The notes: generated from the sequence alone by a model not told the origin. A stretch of DNA of 60,019 bases from JAKFWI01 sp035549875 (GCA_035549875.1 DASZPV010000013.1:1-60019); one strand, 5' to 3'. Numbered from the stretch's first letter, positions 7,711-16,902 are shown. Translations and numbers: made by a program.

Positions 7711-8622
7711 ATGCGCATTCTATCTGCGATTGCGGCTGGCGCGGCGCTCCTAGCGGCGAGCGCCGCCGCGTTTGCTGACGGGCCTGACAAACCGCTCACC
7801 CGCACCGAAACCAAGGCCGCCACCGGCGTCACGCAGACGTCCAGTCTCGGCGACGGATCGATGCATCTCGATCTGACCAAGGGCTATGTCTATATCCCGC
7901 CGCAGGACGTGCCGCCGCTGCTGAAAACGCTCGGTGTGTCTGCGCCCGCGGCGCAATCGCTCGGCGCCGTGGCGCCAGCGGGCAAGAAAGCTGGTGCGGC
8001 GGATTATTGGGCTGCTTTCGTGAGCTACGATCCGATCGGCCACGTGCCGGAAACTGGCGCTGATGAATTGGGCGCGATCACCTTCATCGACAGCGTGAAG
8101 GCCGCGCGTCCGGCTGAGCCGGCGCTGGACTCATTCGCCGCAGCTCCCGTCTACGATCCGCTGGCCAAGACTCTGACGTGGGGCGAGCAATATGCCGCCA
8201 AGAGCAAAAGCGCCAATTCGCTGCGTCACGAAACACGTGTGCTCGGCCGTTCGGGCGTCGCCGGCATCACCGTCGTGGCGCGGCCGTCCATGCTTGAGAA
8301 AGTAAAAGCCGAAGCCAAAAATGTGCGCGGCATGATCGCGTTCAATGACGGTCAGCGTTACGGCGATTTCGCCGACGCGACCGACCGCGTCTCGCAATAC
8401 AATTTGCCCGGCCTGATCGACGGCAAAGTGCGCGCTGCGCCAGTTGTGGAAACGCCGCCCGCGCCTGCCTCGCGGCCTTTCGCCTTTGCCGACGTTCTGC
8501 CGGGCGGGCGGTATGGCTGGGCCTCGTATCTGGCGGGCGGGCTGGCGCTGCTGATGGCCGTCGGCGCGATTGGCCGCGCGGTTACGCGCCGGTCAGGCGG
8601 CGGTCCCCCGCGAAGCGCCTAA
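7711..8622 (+). CDS. DUF2167 family membrane-anchored exported protein
   Basis: A 303-residue protein with an N-terminal Sec signal peptide (about residues 1-22, ending AAAFA) and a C-terminal membrane helix (WASYLAGGLALLMAVGAIG) followed by a short basic tail. The middle contains WAAFVSYDPIGHV, LTWGEQYA, an NSLRHETRVLGR segment and RYGDFADATDRV, the pattern of DUF2167 proteins, whose function is unknown. The start at 7711 follows GGAGGGA; an earlier in-frame start at 7672 lacks a signal peptide directly after it. The 3' end overlaps the convergent Rieske gene by 30 bp. Confidence 0.75.
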   Translation: MRILSAIAAGAALLAASAAAFADGPDKPLTRTETKAATGVTQTSSLGDGSMHLDLTKGYVYIPPQDVPPLLKTLGVSAPAAQSLGAVAPAGKKAGAADYWAAFVSYDPIGHVPETGADELGAITFIDSVKAARPAEPALDSFAAAPVYDPLAKTLTWGEQYAAKSKSANSLRHETRVLGRSGVAGITVVARPSMLEKVKAEAKNVRGMIAFNDGQRYGDFADATDRVSQYNLPGLIDGKVRAAPVVETPPAPASRPFAFADVLPGGRYGWASYLAGGLALLMAVGAIGRAVTRRSGGGPPRSA

Positions 8623-8970
8623 CAGCACGATTCCGTTCTCGACCGAGATCGCTTCGCGCTTCAGAGCCGTTCCCAGCGCTGGGCCGCCAACGCAGGCGCC
8701 ATCGCGAATGCGGAACGATGCGCCGTGCATGGCGCAGATCAGATAGGGTTTGCGCACAATCATCACGCCATCGAACCGCTCGAGCGGCGCGCGCATGTGC
8801 GGACATTCGTTTTCGTAGGCGTGGACGCCGTATTCGTCGCGGGCGACGATGACGGAATACAGGCAATCGCCGGCCCGGAAATCGAGCGCTATGGCGCCGG
8901 GGCATTTGATCTTGTCAAGCGCGACCAGCGCCGTGCCTGGCGCCGGGCGGGCGGGATTGATCTCGCTCAT
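8593..8970 (-). CDS. Rieske [2Fe-2S] ferredoxin-like protein
   Basis: A 125-residue single-domain Rieske protein. The cluster ligands are C56-x-H58 (ECPHMRAPL) and C79-x2-H82 (CAMHGASF), as in the small Rieske ferredoxins of dioxygenase systems. It has no signal peptide or membrane segment, so it is cytoplasmic. Its ATG overlaps the gpsA stop (ATGA), and no oxygenase gene is near, so its electron partner is unknown. Its 3' end overlaps the convergent DUF2167 gene by 30 bp. Confidence 0.88.
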   Translation of the reverse strand: MSEINPARPAPGTALVALDKIKCPGAIALDFRAGDCLYSVIVARDEYGVHAYENECPHMRAPLERFDGVMIVRKPYLICAMHGASFRIRDGACVGGPALGTALKREAISVENGIVLLGASRGTAA

Positions 8971-9983
8971 CGCCCCTCGGCGCGGAAGGGACGGGAAAGC
9001 AGCGCGCCGATCGCTTCCTCGACGCTGAGCCGCCCGGCGAGCACCGCATCGATCGCTTCGCAGATTGGCATTTCGACGCCGAATTTCTTCGCCAGCGCCG
9101 CTACGGCAGGCGCGGTCGCTACGCCCTCTGCGACGGAGCGGCGGCCGGAGAGAATCTCCGTCGCCGATTTGCCTTCGCCCAGTTCGATGCCGAACGAAGT
9201 GTTGCGTGACGTGCGCGAGACGCAGGTGAGCACCAGATCGCCAAGGCCGCAGAGGCCGTTCAGCGTCTCGGCTTTCGCGCCCATCGCCAGGCCAAGGCGG
9301 CTCATTTCGGTAAAGCCGCGCGTGATCAGCGCAGCGCGCGCGCCTTCGCCCAGCTTGCGCCCTTCGGCGACGCCGCAGGCGATGGCGATGACGTTCTTCA
9401 CCGCCCCGCCGATCTGCGCGCCGATAAGGTCGTCCGTCAGATAGGGCCGGAACGACGGCATGCCGATCGTGGCGACGAGGCGTGCGCCGAGCGCTGCATC
9501 GGCGCAGGCGATGGTGGTGGCGGTCGGCAGCATGCGGGCGACGTCGACGGCAAAGCCAGGCCCTGAAAGCACCGCCGCGGGCGCGTCGGGCGCCGCTTCG
9601 GCAAGCACTTCGCTCATCAGCGCCAGTGATTTCTGCTCCACGCCCTTGGCGCAAAGGACGACGGGAGCGCCGTTCAAAAGCGGCGTGAGGCGGGCCAGGC
9701 TTGCGCGCATATGCTGCGCCGGCGGGACGGCAAGGATCACATCGCACGCGGCGAGAGCTGAGAGGTCGCTGGTGGCGTTGATCGCGGGGTTGAGCGCGCG
9801 GTCAGGCAGGTAGAGCGCGTTGACGTGATTGGCGTTGATCGCCGTCGCCAGGTCCGGCTCGAACGCCCATACTGTCACTTCACGGCCCGCGCCTGCGGCC
9901 ACCTGGGCCAGCGCCGTGCCCCATGCGCCGGCGCCTAAAACGCCCACGTGTTGAAGCGGTAATGCGGCGACTGAATCATTCAT
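8967..9983 (-). CDS. gpsA: NAD(P)H-dependent glycerol-3-phosphate dehydrogenase
   Basis: A 338-residue enzyme reducing dihydroxyacetone phosphate to sn-glycerol 3-phosphate for phospholipid synthesis. It has the N-terminal Rossmann loop LGAGAWGTALA (residues 16-26), the KGVE segment near residue 115, and the C-terminal domain pattern GAVKNVIAIACGVAEG followed by GLGDLVLTC. Length matches the family. It lies divergently from a TetR regulator with 34 bp between starts and is coupled to the downstream Rieske gene. In several alphaproteobacteria gpsA neighbours tsaD; here the TetR gene and a 560-bp gap separate them. Confidence 0.93.
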   Translation of the reverse strand: MNDSVAALPLQHVGVLGAGAWGTALAQVAAGAGREVTVWAFEPDLATAINANHVNALYLPDRALNPAINATSDLSALAACDVILAVPPAQHMRASLARLTPLLNGAPVVLCAKGVEQKSLALMSEVLAEAAPDAPAAVLSGPGFAVDVARMLPTATTIACADAALGARLVATIGMPSFRPYLTDDLIGAQIGGAVKNVIAIACGVAEGRKLGEGARAALITRGFTEMSRLGLAMGAKAETLNGLCGLGDLVLTCVSRTSRNTSFGIELGEGKSATEILSGRRSVAEGVATAPAVAALAKKFGVEMPICEAIDAVLAGRLSVEEAIGALLSRPFRAEGR

Positions 9984-9994
9984 TGAATATTCAG
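9971..9994. promoter_or_regulatory. Inverted repeat at gpsA/TetR divergent promoter
   Basis: CTGAAT-N12-ATTCAG forms a 24-bp inverted repeat that straddles the gpsA start codon, and it contains the 10-bp palindrome TGAATATTCA at 9984-9993. Its place between a TetR gene and gpsA suits an operator for the TetR protein. Assignment is by position and symmetry only. Confidence 0.35.
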
Positions 9995-10017
9995 CCCCGC
10001 ATCCTTATCGTCGCGTC

Positions 10018-10638
10018 ATGGATCAGAAGGTCGATACGCGTGACCGCATCCTTCATGCGGCCACCGAGCGCATCAAGCACTACGGCTACAACAAGACAAC
10101 CATGGCGGAAATCGCCGCCGATTGCCGGATGTCGCCGGGCAACATCTATCGGTTTTTCGAGGCGAAGATCGACATTGCCGAAGCCATGGCCCGCCAGCAC
10201 GCGATGGAGCAGAACGGGCGTCTTTCCGCGATCGCCAGGCGCAAGAGCGCGCCCGCCGACCAGCGGCTGCGGGACATCCTCACCGCTCAGATGCGGGAGA
10301 ATTACGGGCTGGTGGAGCGAAACGCCAAGATCATCGAGCTTGCCGAAGTCCTGAAGCGAGAGCGCCCGCTTAACCACAGCGAGCAATTGGCGCTACAGCG
10401 CGTGTTCCTGGCTGAAGTGCTCAAGGATGGCGTCGAGGCCGGCCTGTTTCGGCCGTTGGACATCGAGTTCACCGCAGAAATGATTCAAGCTGCGGTCCAG
10501 AAATTCTCCTTCCCGCACCTGTTCACGCAACTGGCGCTGCCAAGGCTGGAGCGTGAACTCGACGGCGTCCTGACTTTGCTGCTGAATGGGCTCTATCGCC
10601 CCGATTACAGTCACGGCGCAGTCGCCAACGAGCAGTAA
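10018..10638 (+). CDS. TetR family transcriptional regulator
   Basis: A 206-residue regulator with an N-terminal TetR helix-turn-helix (residues about 8-55: RDRILHAATERI, then TTMAEIAADCRMSPGNIYRFF), followed by an all-helical ligand-binding domain. It is transcribed away from gpsA and may repress its own promoter at the inverted repeat at 9971-9994. The ligand is unknown. The ATG at 10018 puts the HTH at the usual distance from the N-terminus. Confidence 0.88.
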   Translation: MDQKVDTRDRILHAATERIKHYGYNKTTMAEIAADCRMSPGNIYRFFEAKIDIAEAMARQHAMEQNGRLSAIARRKSAPADQRLRDILTAQMRENYGLVERNAKIIELAEVLKRERPLNHSEQLALQRVFLAEVLKDGVEAGLFRPLDIEFTAEMIQAAVQKFSFPHLFTQLALPRLERELDGVLTLLLNGLYRPDYSHGAVANEQ

Positions 10639-11195
10639 AGCGGCGCGCCAGAACTCACCGCATCCGAGAGTTTTTCAAAATCAGCGCACCATCCGAGCCC
10701 GGACGCTGCAAACTCCAGCTATGCGTTTGATAGGATATAGATTTTGCGCGTCGGGCGCATTTCGGCTCTTTGGCTCGTGGTGATTGAACAGTACGAATAA
10801 TATTTATTCTCGAAGTAGATTTGGCGCATCAAATGATGGTTGTCACTGATCGAGCGCGCGGCATGACTTGCCCCGCGGATCATCCACCGTATTGCTGCCA
10901 TGCACCGTCTGCGGCTCCTCGGTCCTGGTTAGCCAGCCGAACATTGCAACTGTCCGCGCAGGTCACAGGGCTAAAGCCCAAGCGGTCCAAGGCGGGGCAG
11001 GCTCCGCGGTTCGCCTACTTGCTGCATTGCAAAAAATTTATGATCCAGATACGCCCAGATTTTATGACACACCGTCAACTTCCATGCAAAAATGCAGGGT
11101 AGCCGGCAAAAACAAAGGGTTTCCCCATTCCGGCTAGCGCTCCATCTTCTGGTTAAGATGTTCGCAGGTGCAACATCGATGAGATGGAGACTACG
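10639..11195. other. 557-bp intergenic region, no convincing gene
   Basis: No reading frame here has family resemblance or good codon use. It contains an AT-rich patch with the perfect inverted repeat GAATAA-TAT-TTATTC at 10795-10809. It ends in the leader of a possible 37-codon gene. It could hold promoters or a small RNA, but nothing specific is visible. Confidence 0.4.
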
Positions 11196-11309
11196 ATGGC
11201 TCACGTTATGGGTGTGCGGTTGCGCATTGCCAGCGTCGTCGCGGCCGTGGCGGTCACGGCTGCGGCGGCGGCGCCTATTCTGTATCTGGCGGCCAGGATT
11301 ATCCTGTAA
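11196..11309 (+). CDS. Possible 37-aa single-helix membrane protein
   Basis: A 37-codon frame starting ATG GCT CAC and ending TAA. The product begins MAHVMGVRLRIASVV, continues as an Ala/Val-rich hydrophobic helix with PILYLAAR, and ends in hydrophobic residues. A GGAGA sequence lies about eight bases before the ATG. It stops 14 bp before the convergent end of tsaD. No family is recognised. Such a short Ala/Val frame can arise by chance in this GC-rich DNA, so it is only a candidate. Confidence 0.35.
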   Translation: MAHVMGVRLRIASVVAAVAVTAAAAAPILYLAARIIL

Positions 11310-11322
11310 GGCGGCGGCCCAC

Positions 11323-12441
11323 TCAGGCCTTGGCTCCTTTCCGGCCAGGGACGTGAGTGGGCCGTTCGCTCGCCGCCGCTTGATCCAGAGGCCAGCGTGC
11401 GCGCGGCGCAGCGCATAATTGATCGCTGAATCCTCTATTTAATCGTTCTAGCCCAGCGAGTGCGATCATCGCCGCGTTGTCGGTGCAAAAGCGCTGTGGC
11501 GGGGCGGCGAAGCGGTAGCCGCGCCGTTCAGCCAGCGCGCTGAGGCGTAGCCGGAGCGGGCCATTCGCGGCGACGCCGCCGGCTGCCACGAAAAGCGCGC
11601 CTTCGGCGCCAAGCGCCTCGTATTGGTCGATAGCGTTACCGGCCCGGTCGGCGATCACATCCAACACCGCAGCCTGAAAGCTCGCCGCGAGGTCATCGCG
11701 ATCGCGGGCGCTCTCGGCGTGCTCCGCCAGCCGCGACAATGCCGATTTAAGGCCGGCGAACGACATATCGCTGCCGGCCCGGCCAAGAAGCGGACGCGGC
11801 AGTGCAAAACGAGCCGGATCGCCCCGCGCCGCGGCCTCTTCAACCGCGGGCCCGCCGGGAAACCCGAGGCCAAGGAGCTTCGCCGCCTTGTCAAAGGCCT
11901 CGCCGGCGGCATCGTCGATGGTCGTGCCGAGGCGCGTGTAGAGTCCCAGCTCCCGCACGGCGATAAACTGGCAATGCCCGCCCGAGGCCAGCAGCAGCAG
12001 GTAGGGAAAGGCGGCCTCGCCGGTAAGACGCGGCGAAAGGGCGTGCCCCTCCAGGTGGTTGATCGCCACGAAGGGCAGGCCGCGCGCCAGGGCGATCGCC
12101 TTTCCCGCCGTCAGCCCCACCATGACGCCGCCGATCAGCCCCGGCCCCGCCGTCGCGGCCACGCCGGCCAGATCGCCGAAGCCGAGGCTCGCGTCCCGCA
12201 TCGCCTGCGCGATCGCCACGTCGGTCTTCTCTACGTGAGCGCGCGCGGCGATTTCCGGCACCACGCCGGCATAGGGCGCGTGCGCCTCGTTCTGGCTCCA
12301 GATCACGTCGGCAAGGATTTCCGGCCTGCCGCCGACAAGGCGCACGATCGCCGCCGCGGTTTCATCGCAACTGGTTTCGATGCCGAGGACCGGGCCGTAG
12401 TCTCGGTCGTAGTCTGGGGCGAAATCGGGTTTGTCGTTCAC
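11323..12441 (-). CDS. tsaD: tRNA N6-adenosine threonylcarbamoyltransferase
   Basis: A 372-residue ASKHA-fold protein that moves the threonylcarbamoyl group to A37 of ANN-decoding tRNAs. Present are the N-terminal GIETSCDETAAAIV motif and the metal-binding histidines in NHLEGH (His129, His133), followed by LASGGHCQ and GAGDAFDKAAK-type residues. It starts with GTG at 12441, 32 bp from the divergent hemC start. The partner enzyme gene tsaC is also in this window, at 45.5-46.4 kb. Confidence 0.94.
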   Translation of the reverse strand: MNDKPDFAPDYDRDYGPVLGIETSCDETAAAIVRLVGGRPEILADVIWSQNEAHAPYAGVVPEIAARAHVEKTDVAIAQAMRDASLGFGDLAGVAATAGPGLIGGVMVGLTAGKAIALARGLPFVAINHLEGHALSPRLTGEAAFPYLLLLASGGHCQFIAVRELGLYTRLGTTIDDAAGEAFDKAAKLLGLGFPGGPAVEEAAARGDPARFALPRPLLGRAGSDMSFAGLKSALSRLAEHAESARDRDDLAASFQAAVLDVIADRAGNAIDQYEALGAEGALFVAAGGVAANGPLRLRLSALAERRGYRFAAPPQRFCTDNAAMIALAGLERLNRGFSDQLCAAPRARWPLDQAAASERPTHVPGRKGAKA

Positions 12442-12473
12442 TGGCGCGCCTGATAGGTCGCGCTTGTTAGCTC

Positions 12474-13421
12474 ATGAGCGTGATTTTTCGCATAGGCGCG
12501 CGCGGTTCGCCGCTTTCGATGACGCAGTCGCGGGGCTTGCAGGCCCGGCTCGGCGCGCTCCTCGGCGTGCCGGCAGGGGGGCTCGATGATCGCCTGCCCA
12601 TCACCGCGATCACCACGACCGGCGACAAGATACAGGATCGGCCGCTCGCCGAGTCGGGCGGCAAAGGTCTTTTCACCAAGGAACTGGACGAAGCTTTGAT
12701 CGGCGGGCGCATCGATCTGGCAGTGCATTCGGCCAAAGACCTGCCGACGCGGCTGCCCGATGAGATCGCACTAGCGTGCGTTCCTGAGCGCGAGGACGCG
12801 CGCGATGCGTTCATCTCGCTGAAGGCGAAATCGCCCGGCGATCTGGCCCCTGGCGCGACGGTTGGCAGCGCCAGCCTGCGGCGGCAGGCGCAGCTTTTGT
12901 ACAAACGGCCCGATCTCCGCATGGCGATGCTGCGAGGCAATGTCGAGACGCGGCTGCGTAAGATCGAGACGGGCGAAGCGGACGCAACCTTTCTGGCGCT
13001 CGCGGGGCTAAAGCGTCTTGGGCTGGAGCGGCATGCGCGCTGCCTCGTCGATATCGACGACATGCCGCCCGCCGCCGCGCAGGGCGCACTGGCGATCACT
13101 GCGCGCATAGGCGATGCACGCACAGCCGCGGCGCTTGCGCCATTGAACGATACCGAAGCGTGGATCGCGGTTGCGGCTGAGCGCGCGTTCCTGCTGGAAC
13201 TCGATGGATCGTGCCGTACGCCGATCGCCGCCCATGCCGCGCGCGGCGCCGCCGGCTGGCGCATGATCGGCGAAGTGCTCTCGACCGACGGCAGGCAGCG
13301 CGTTCGCGAAATTCGCAGTGTGGGCGACTTGCCGACGGAGCATGCCGCCGCTGCGTTTGGGCTCGATGTCGCGCGCGCGATCAAACAGGCGGCAGGCGCC
13401 GCGCTCGCCGCGATGAAATGA
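12474..13421 (+). CDS. hemC: Hydroxymethylbilane synthase (porphobilinogen deaminase)
   Basis: A 315-residue heme-pathway enzyme that joins four porphobilinogen units into hydroxymethylbilane. It has the N-terminal IGARGSPLSMTQ motif, catalytic Asp89 in HSAKDLP, the arginine-rich GSASLRRQAQ segment, and Cys247 (LDGSCRTP), to which the dipyrromethane cofactor attaches. The stop overlaps the hemD start (ATGA). It leads a four-gene run hemC-hemD-mitofilin-HemY that is common in alphaproteobacteria. Confidence 0.95.
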   Translation: MSVIFRIGARGSPLSMTQSRGLQARLGALLGVPAGGLDDRLPITAITTTGDKIQDRPLAESGGKGLFTKELDEALIGGRIDLAVHSAKDLPTRLPDEIALACVPEREDARDAFISLKAKSPGDLAPGATVGSASLRRQAQLLYKRPDLRMAMLRGNVETRLRKIETGEADATFLALAGLKRLGLERHARCLVDIDDMPPAAAQGALAITARIGDARTAAALAPLNDTEAWIAVAAERAFLLELDGSCRTPIAAHAARGAAGWRMIGEVLSTDGRQRVREIRSVGDLPTEHAAAAFGLDVARAIKQAAGAALAAMK

Positions 13422-14128
13422 CCCGCGTACTGATCACGCGCGCTGCGCCCGAGGCCGAGGCGACTGCGTCGCGCGTCGCGCGCATGGGCCATACGCCGAT
13501 CGTTTCGCCGGCGCTGGTGATCGAGGCGCTTCCCTTCCAGTTTGATCCGAACGGCGTGCAGGCGCTTTTATTCACAAGCGCCGCCGGCGTGCGCGCACTC
13601 GGCAAGCGCGACCTGCCAGCGCTGGCGGTGGGCGAGGGCACGGCGGAAGCGGCGCGCGCACTAGGGTATCAGGATGTGCGTTCGGCCGATGGCGCGGCTG
13701 TCGATCTGATCGAACTCGCCAAAGGGCTGGATCCTCGCCGCGGCGCAATGGTGCATGTTAGCGGCGAGGACATCGCGACGAATGTCGCCGAAGCGATCAC
13801 GGACGCCGGGTTCGCCGCGGCGCGCCTGATCGTCTATCGCGCCCGCGCCGCGACGGCGCTGACTCCGCAAGCGCTCAACTTGCTCACAGGAGTTTCGCCG
13901 GGCGATTCGGTAATGTTTCACAGCGCGCGCGGTGCCGAATCGTTCTGCCGCCTCGCGGCTGCGGCGGGCATGCATTCACAGGCCGCGCGGCTGATTGCGC
14001 TGTGCCTGGGCGGACGTTCGGCGGAAACGGCTGCGGCGTTTGATTTCAGGCGCATTCTTGTAGCCTCAGCGCCGCGCGAGAAAGCGCTGCTCAGCTTGCT
14101 TGAGAAGGTCGCCGCCGATCGCGCTTGA
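13418..14128 (+). CDS. hemD: Uroporphyrinogen-III synthase
   Basis: A 236-residue enzyme that closes hydroxymethylbilane into uroporphyrinogen III with inversion of ring D. HemD sequences are poorly conserved; support comes from the MTRVLITRA start, the FTSAAGVRAL segment near residue 50, VYRARA near residue 140, the VMFHSARGAESF segment, and its place directly after hemC with a four-base overlap. The start at 13418 is fixed by that overlap; the open frame extends further 5' but that part is antisense-like to hemC. Confidence 0.88.
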   Translation: MTRVLITRAAPEAEATASRVARMGHTPIVSPALVIEALPFQFDPNGVQALLFTSAAGVRALGKRDLPALAVGEGTAEAARALGYQDVRSADGAAVDLIELAKGLDPRRGAMVHVSGEDIATNVAEAITDAGFAAARLIVYRARAATALTPQALNLLTGVSPGDSVMFHSARGAESFCRLAAAAGMHSQAARLIALCLGGRSAETAAAFDFRRILVASAPREKALLSLLEKVAADRA

Positions 14129-14211
14129 GCCGAGTCAGGGCGCACCGTACGATTCGCATAATTCAGCCGAACTGATTCGCGTTCGGCTTGGCGAATCGCG
14201 AGGGAAGTCTC

Positions 14212-15444
14212 ATGGCCGCGAACGATCACGCTGAGCGCGGGCGCGCCGAGCCGATCGACGCCGATTTTGAACCGGCGCATGGCTCAAGCGGCATTGGCAT
14301 GGGCACGGCGGTGGCGCTGGCCTGTGTTTCGGCGTTAGGCGGCGGCGCTCTGGGCGCCCTGGCGCCGCGCACGCCGGCGCTGGCGCCGCTGCTGGACGCC
14401 ACCGCGCCCGACGAACTCACCCAGACGCGGCTAATCCAGGCGCAGGCGGCGGCGAATCTCGCCGAAGCCAAACTGAAACTGGCCGCGATCGATGCGGCGG
14501 GCGGCGTGTCGCCGCAATTCAAGGCCGATTATCTGCAGCTCAAAGCCGATGTCGCCGCCGCGCAGAAGAAGCTCGTGAATATCGATGTCGGCCTGAAACT
14601 GTTTCCCAACGGCCCGGAAGAAACGGCGGCTTTGCGCCAGCGTTTCGCCGCGCTGGAGGCGCTGCCGCAAGATCCGACTGCCGCGACGGATGCGCAGCTT
14701 GCGCGCGCCACCGCAAGCTTGCAGGCGCGCGTCGGCGAGCTGGAAAAGCGCGCCGGCAAGGTGCTTTCGTTCGAGGCCGCCGCTGGCGTTAATCCGGCCG
14801 ATATGATGGCGCAGATACGCACGCTGCAAGCACAGAACAAGGCGCTTGAGACGAAACTTAACAGCGATGTCGGCGCGGTCGCCACGCGCGTCGGCGCGCT
14901 GCAGGGACAGTTCGAAGACGTGGCGAAAGGCGCGAAAGACGCCACCGATGCGGCGCGCGCTTCCTACGCCGTCGCGGCTGCTACCGATGCGGCCCGCTCG
15001 TCCGGCCCGTTCGAACCGGCTTACGCGGCGCTGGCCGGCGTCCTGCCCGATGATCCCAACGTGATCGCGCTCGCGCCGCTGTCGAAGAAGGGCGCGCCAA
15101 CGCGAGAGCAATTGCGCGATCAGTACGCGAAGATCGAGCTGGATATCGTGCGCGCGGCGCGTATCGGCAATCAGACGGGCGGCGCTTGGGGGCAGGTGCA
15201 GGCGAGCCTTGCCCAATTCATCGTGGTTCGGAGGATCGACGATCAGGACGTCAGCAACGATGTCGTCGAGAATGCTTCGGCGAAGATCAAGGCTAACGAT
15301 CTGGAAGGCGCCGTCGATCAGCTTTCAAAGTTGAAGGGCGATGCGGCCAGGATGGTCGCGCCTTGGCTGGAAAAGGCGCGCACGCGCGTGGAAATCGATC
15401 GACGGCTGGCGGCGATCCGCTCGCAATTGTCGAAGAGGAGTTAG
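14212..15444 (+). CDS. Mitofilin-like inner-membrane protein
   Basis: A 410-residue protein with one N-terminal membrane helix (GTAVALACVSALGGGALGAL, about residues 27-46) and a long helical, coiled-coil-rich periplasmic part with a globular C-terminal domain. This architecture and its place between hemD and the HemY-like gene match alphaproteobacterial homologues of mitochondrial Mic60/mitofilin, thought to act in membrane contact or bending. The ATG at 14212 is preferred to a TTG at 14188 because GAGGGAAG precedes it. Sequence identity is not expected to be high; the context carries much of the call. Confidence 0.78.
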   Translation: MAANDHAERGRAEPIDADFEPAHGSSGIGMGTAVALACVSALGGGALGALAPRTPALAPLLDATAPDELTQTRLIQAQAAANLAEAKLKLAAIDAAGGVSPQFKADYLQLKADVAAAQKKLVNIDVGLKLFPNGPEETAALRQRFAALEALPQDPTAATDAQLARATASLQARVGELEKRAGKVLSFEAAAGVNPADMMAQIRTLQAQNKALETKLNSDVGAVATRVGALQGQFEDVAKGAKDATDAARASYAVAAATDAARSSGPFEPAYAALAGVLPDDPNVIALAPLSKKGAPTREQLRDQYAKIELDIVRAARIGNQTGGAWGQVQASLAQFIVVRRIDDQDVSNDVVENASAKIKANDLEGAVDQLSKLKGDAARMVAPWLEKARTRVEIDRRLAAIRSQLSKRS

Positions 15445-15450
15445 GCCGAC

Positions 15451-16902
15451 ATGCTCCGCATCGCGATCATTCTCGTCCTGCTCGTTTTCGCCGCGCTTGT
15501 CGGCGTGTCGATGGCCAGCCATCCCGGTCAAGTGATGATCGAGTGGTTCGGCACGCGGATCGAAACCACCGCGTTTTTCGGCGCCGCGGTGATGATCCTG
15601 CTCCTGGCTTTCCTGCTGCCGGTGGTGAATTTCCTGATCCTGTTGCTGGACGCGCCGGGCCGCATCGGCAAGGCCGCGGAGCGGGCGCGGCGCAAGAAGG
15701 GGCAAGAGGCGCTCGCGCTCGGCCTGATCGCCGCGGAAGCTGGCGAATTTGAGGATGCGCGCAAACATGCCGGCCGTGCGGAAAACCTGATCGAGGAACC
15801 GCGTCTGGCCAATCTGCTCGAAGCGCGCGCCGCTGAGGTTGCGGGCGATATCGCCGGCGCCGAGCGCGCCTATTCCGGCATGCTCGCCAACGAGGACACC
15901 GAATTGCTCGGCCGTAAGGGGCTGCTCGCTTCGGCGCTGAAGCGCGGCGACCGGCAGGCGGCGATGAGCCATGCCGAAGCGGCGTTGAAATTGTCGAAGA
16001 CATCGACCTGGCCGTTCACGACCCTGTTCGATCTGAAAGTGCAGGCCGGCGAATGGGACGGCGCGATCGCCGCGCTCGACGAAGGCGAAAAGCGCAAACT
16101 GGTCGAGCCGCGCATCGCCGCGCGCCGCAAGGCTGTGCTGCTGACCGCCGCCGCCGCGCGCGAGGATCGCGACGGGCGCCTCGATCGCGCGATCGATAAT
16201 GTCGAAAAAGCAGTGCGTCTGTCGCCCGGTTTTGCGCCCGCGGCGGCGTTTGCTTCGCGGCTGATGCTGGAAGACGGCAAGATATGGAAGGCGGCGAGCA
16301 TTCTGGAAGAGGCGTGGGCCAGCGGCCCACACCCGGCGATTGCGCACGCCTATCGCGACATCAAGAGCGACGAGACGGCGGCCGAGCGCGCCAAACGCAT
16401 GGCCACGCTCGTGGATCTGAAACCCGACCACCGCGAAAGCAAGATTCTCTCCGCCGAACTGGCGATCGACCGCAAGGATTGGAACAGCGGCTGGGCGGCG
16501 CTCGAAGAAGCGTTTCGGGAAAATCCTTCCTCGCGCATCGCGGCGTTGTTTGCGGTCGTGTGCCGCGGCAAGGGCGATGAGGTCGGTGCGCGCAATTGGC
16601 TGGCGCAGGCGGCCGTCGCCCCCCGCGAGCCCGATTGGTCGGACCTCGATCCGGAAGGCCCGAGCTTCCTTTATGACGACGCCGATTGGGCGCGGTTAGT
16701 CTATGTCTACGGCGATGCGGGCCAATTAATCCATCCGCGCATGGAGCGCGGCGGCAAGGATGCAAGCTCCGGCGCGGTGCTGGCCCTGCCGCCTACCGGC
16801 GGGCGTGGAGATTCGGCGAGCATCGTTGACGCTTCGTCAGGGCCGACATTGCGGGCGGCGCAGATCGGCCCGGTTCCCCCAGCAGCCGCGCGCCAAGCCT
16901 GA
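15451..16902 (+). CDS. HemY-like membrane TPR protein
   Basis: A 483-residue protein with two N-terminal membrane helices (residues about 3-22 and 40-66) and a cytoplasmic domain of tetratricopeptide-like helices, for example RKAVLLTAAAAREDRDGRL. The N-terminus with PGQVMIEWFGTRIET and LLLAFLLPVVN is typical of the HemY family, which accompanies hemCD in proteobacteria and may organise late tetrapyrrole enzymes at the membrane. The tail after residue 430 is low complexity. It begins six bases after the mitofilin stop. It is not the protoporphyrinogen oxidase also called HemY. Confidence 0.85.
   Translation: MLRIAIILVLLVFAALVGVSMASHPGQVMIEWFGTRIETTAFFGAAVMILLLAFLLPVVNFLILLLDAPGRIGKAAERARRKKGQEALALGLIAAEAGEFEDARKHAGRAENLIEEPRLANLLEARAAEVAGDIAGAERAYSGMLANEDTELLGRKGLLASALKRGDRQAAMSHAEAALKLSKTSTWPFTTLFDLKVQAGEWDGAIAALDEGEKRKLVEPRIAARRKAVLLTAAAAREDRDGRLDRAIDNVEKAVRLSPGFAPAAAFASRLMLEDGKIWKAASILEEAWASGPHPAIAHAYRDIKSDETAAERAKRMATLVDLKPDHRESKILSAELAIDRKDWNSGWAALEEAFRENPSSRIAALFAVVCRGKGDEVGARNWLAQAAVAPREPDWSDLDPEGPSFLYDDADWARLVYVYGDAGQLIHPRMERGGKDASSGAVLALPPTGGRGDSASIVDASSGPTLRAAQIGPVPPAAARQA

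Noticed and set aside
8593..9747. Long 384-codon minus-strand frame over gpsA and the Rieske gene
   Set aside because: Only its last 125 codons (from 8970) carry a real protein, the Rieske domain; the rest is an Arg-rich shadow of gpsA in another frame.
10868..11137. 89-codon plus-strand frame with CTVCGSS in the 10.6-11.2 kb gap
   Set aside because: A single CxxC is not enough; there is no ribosome-binding site, no family pattern and the rest looks random.
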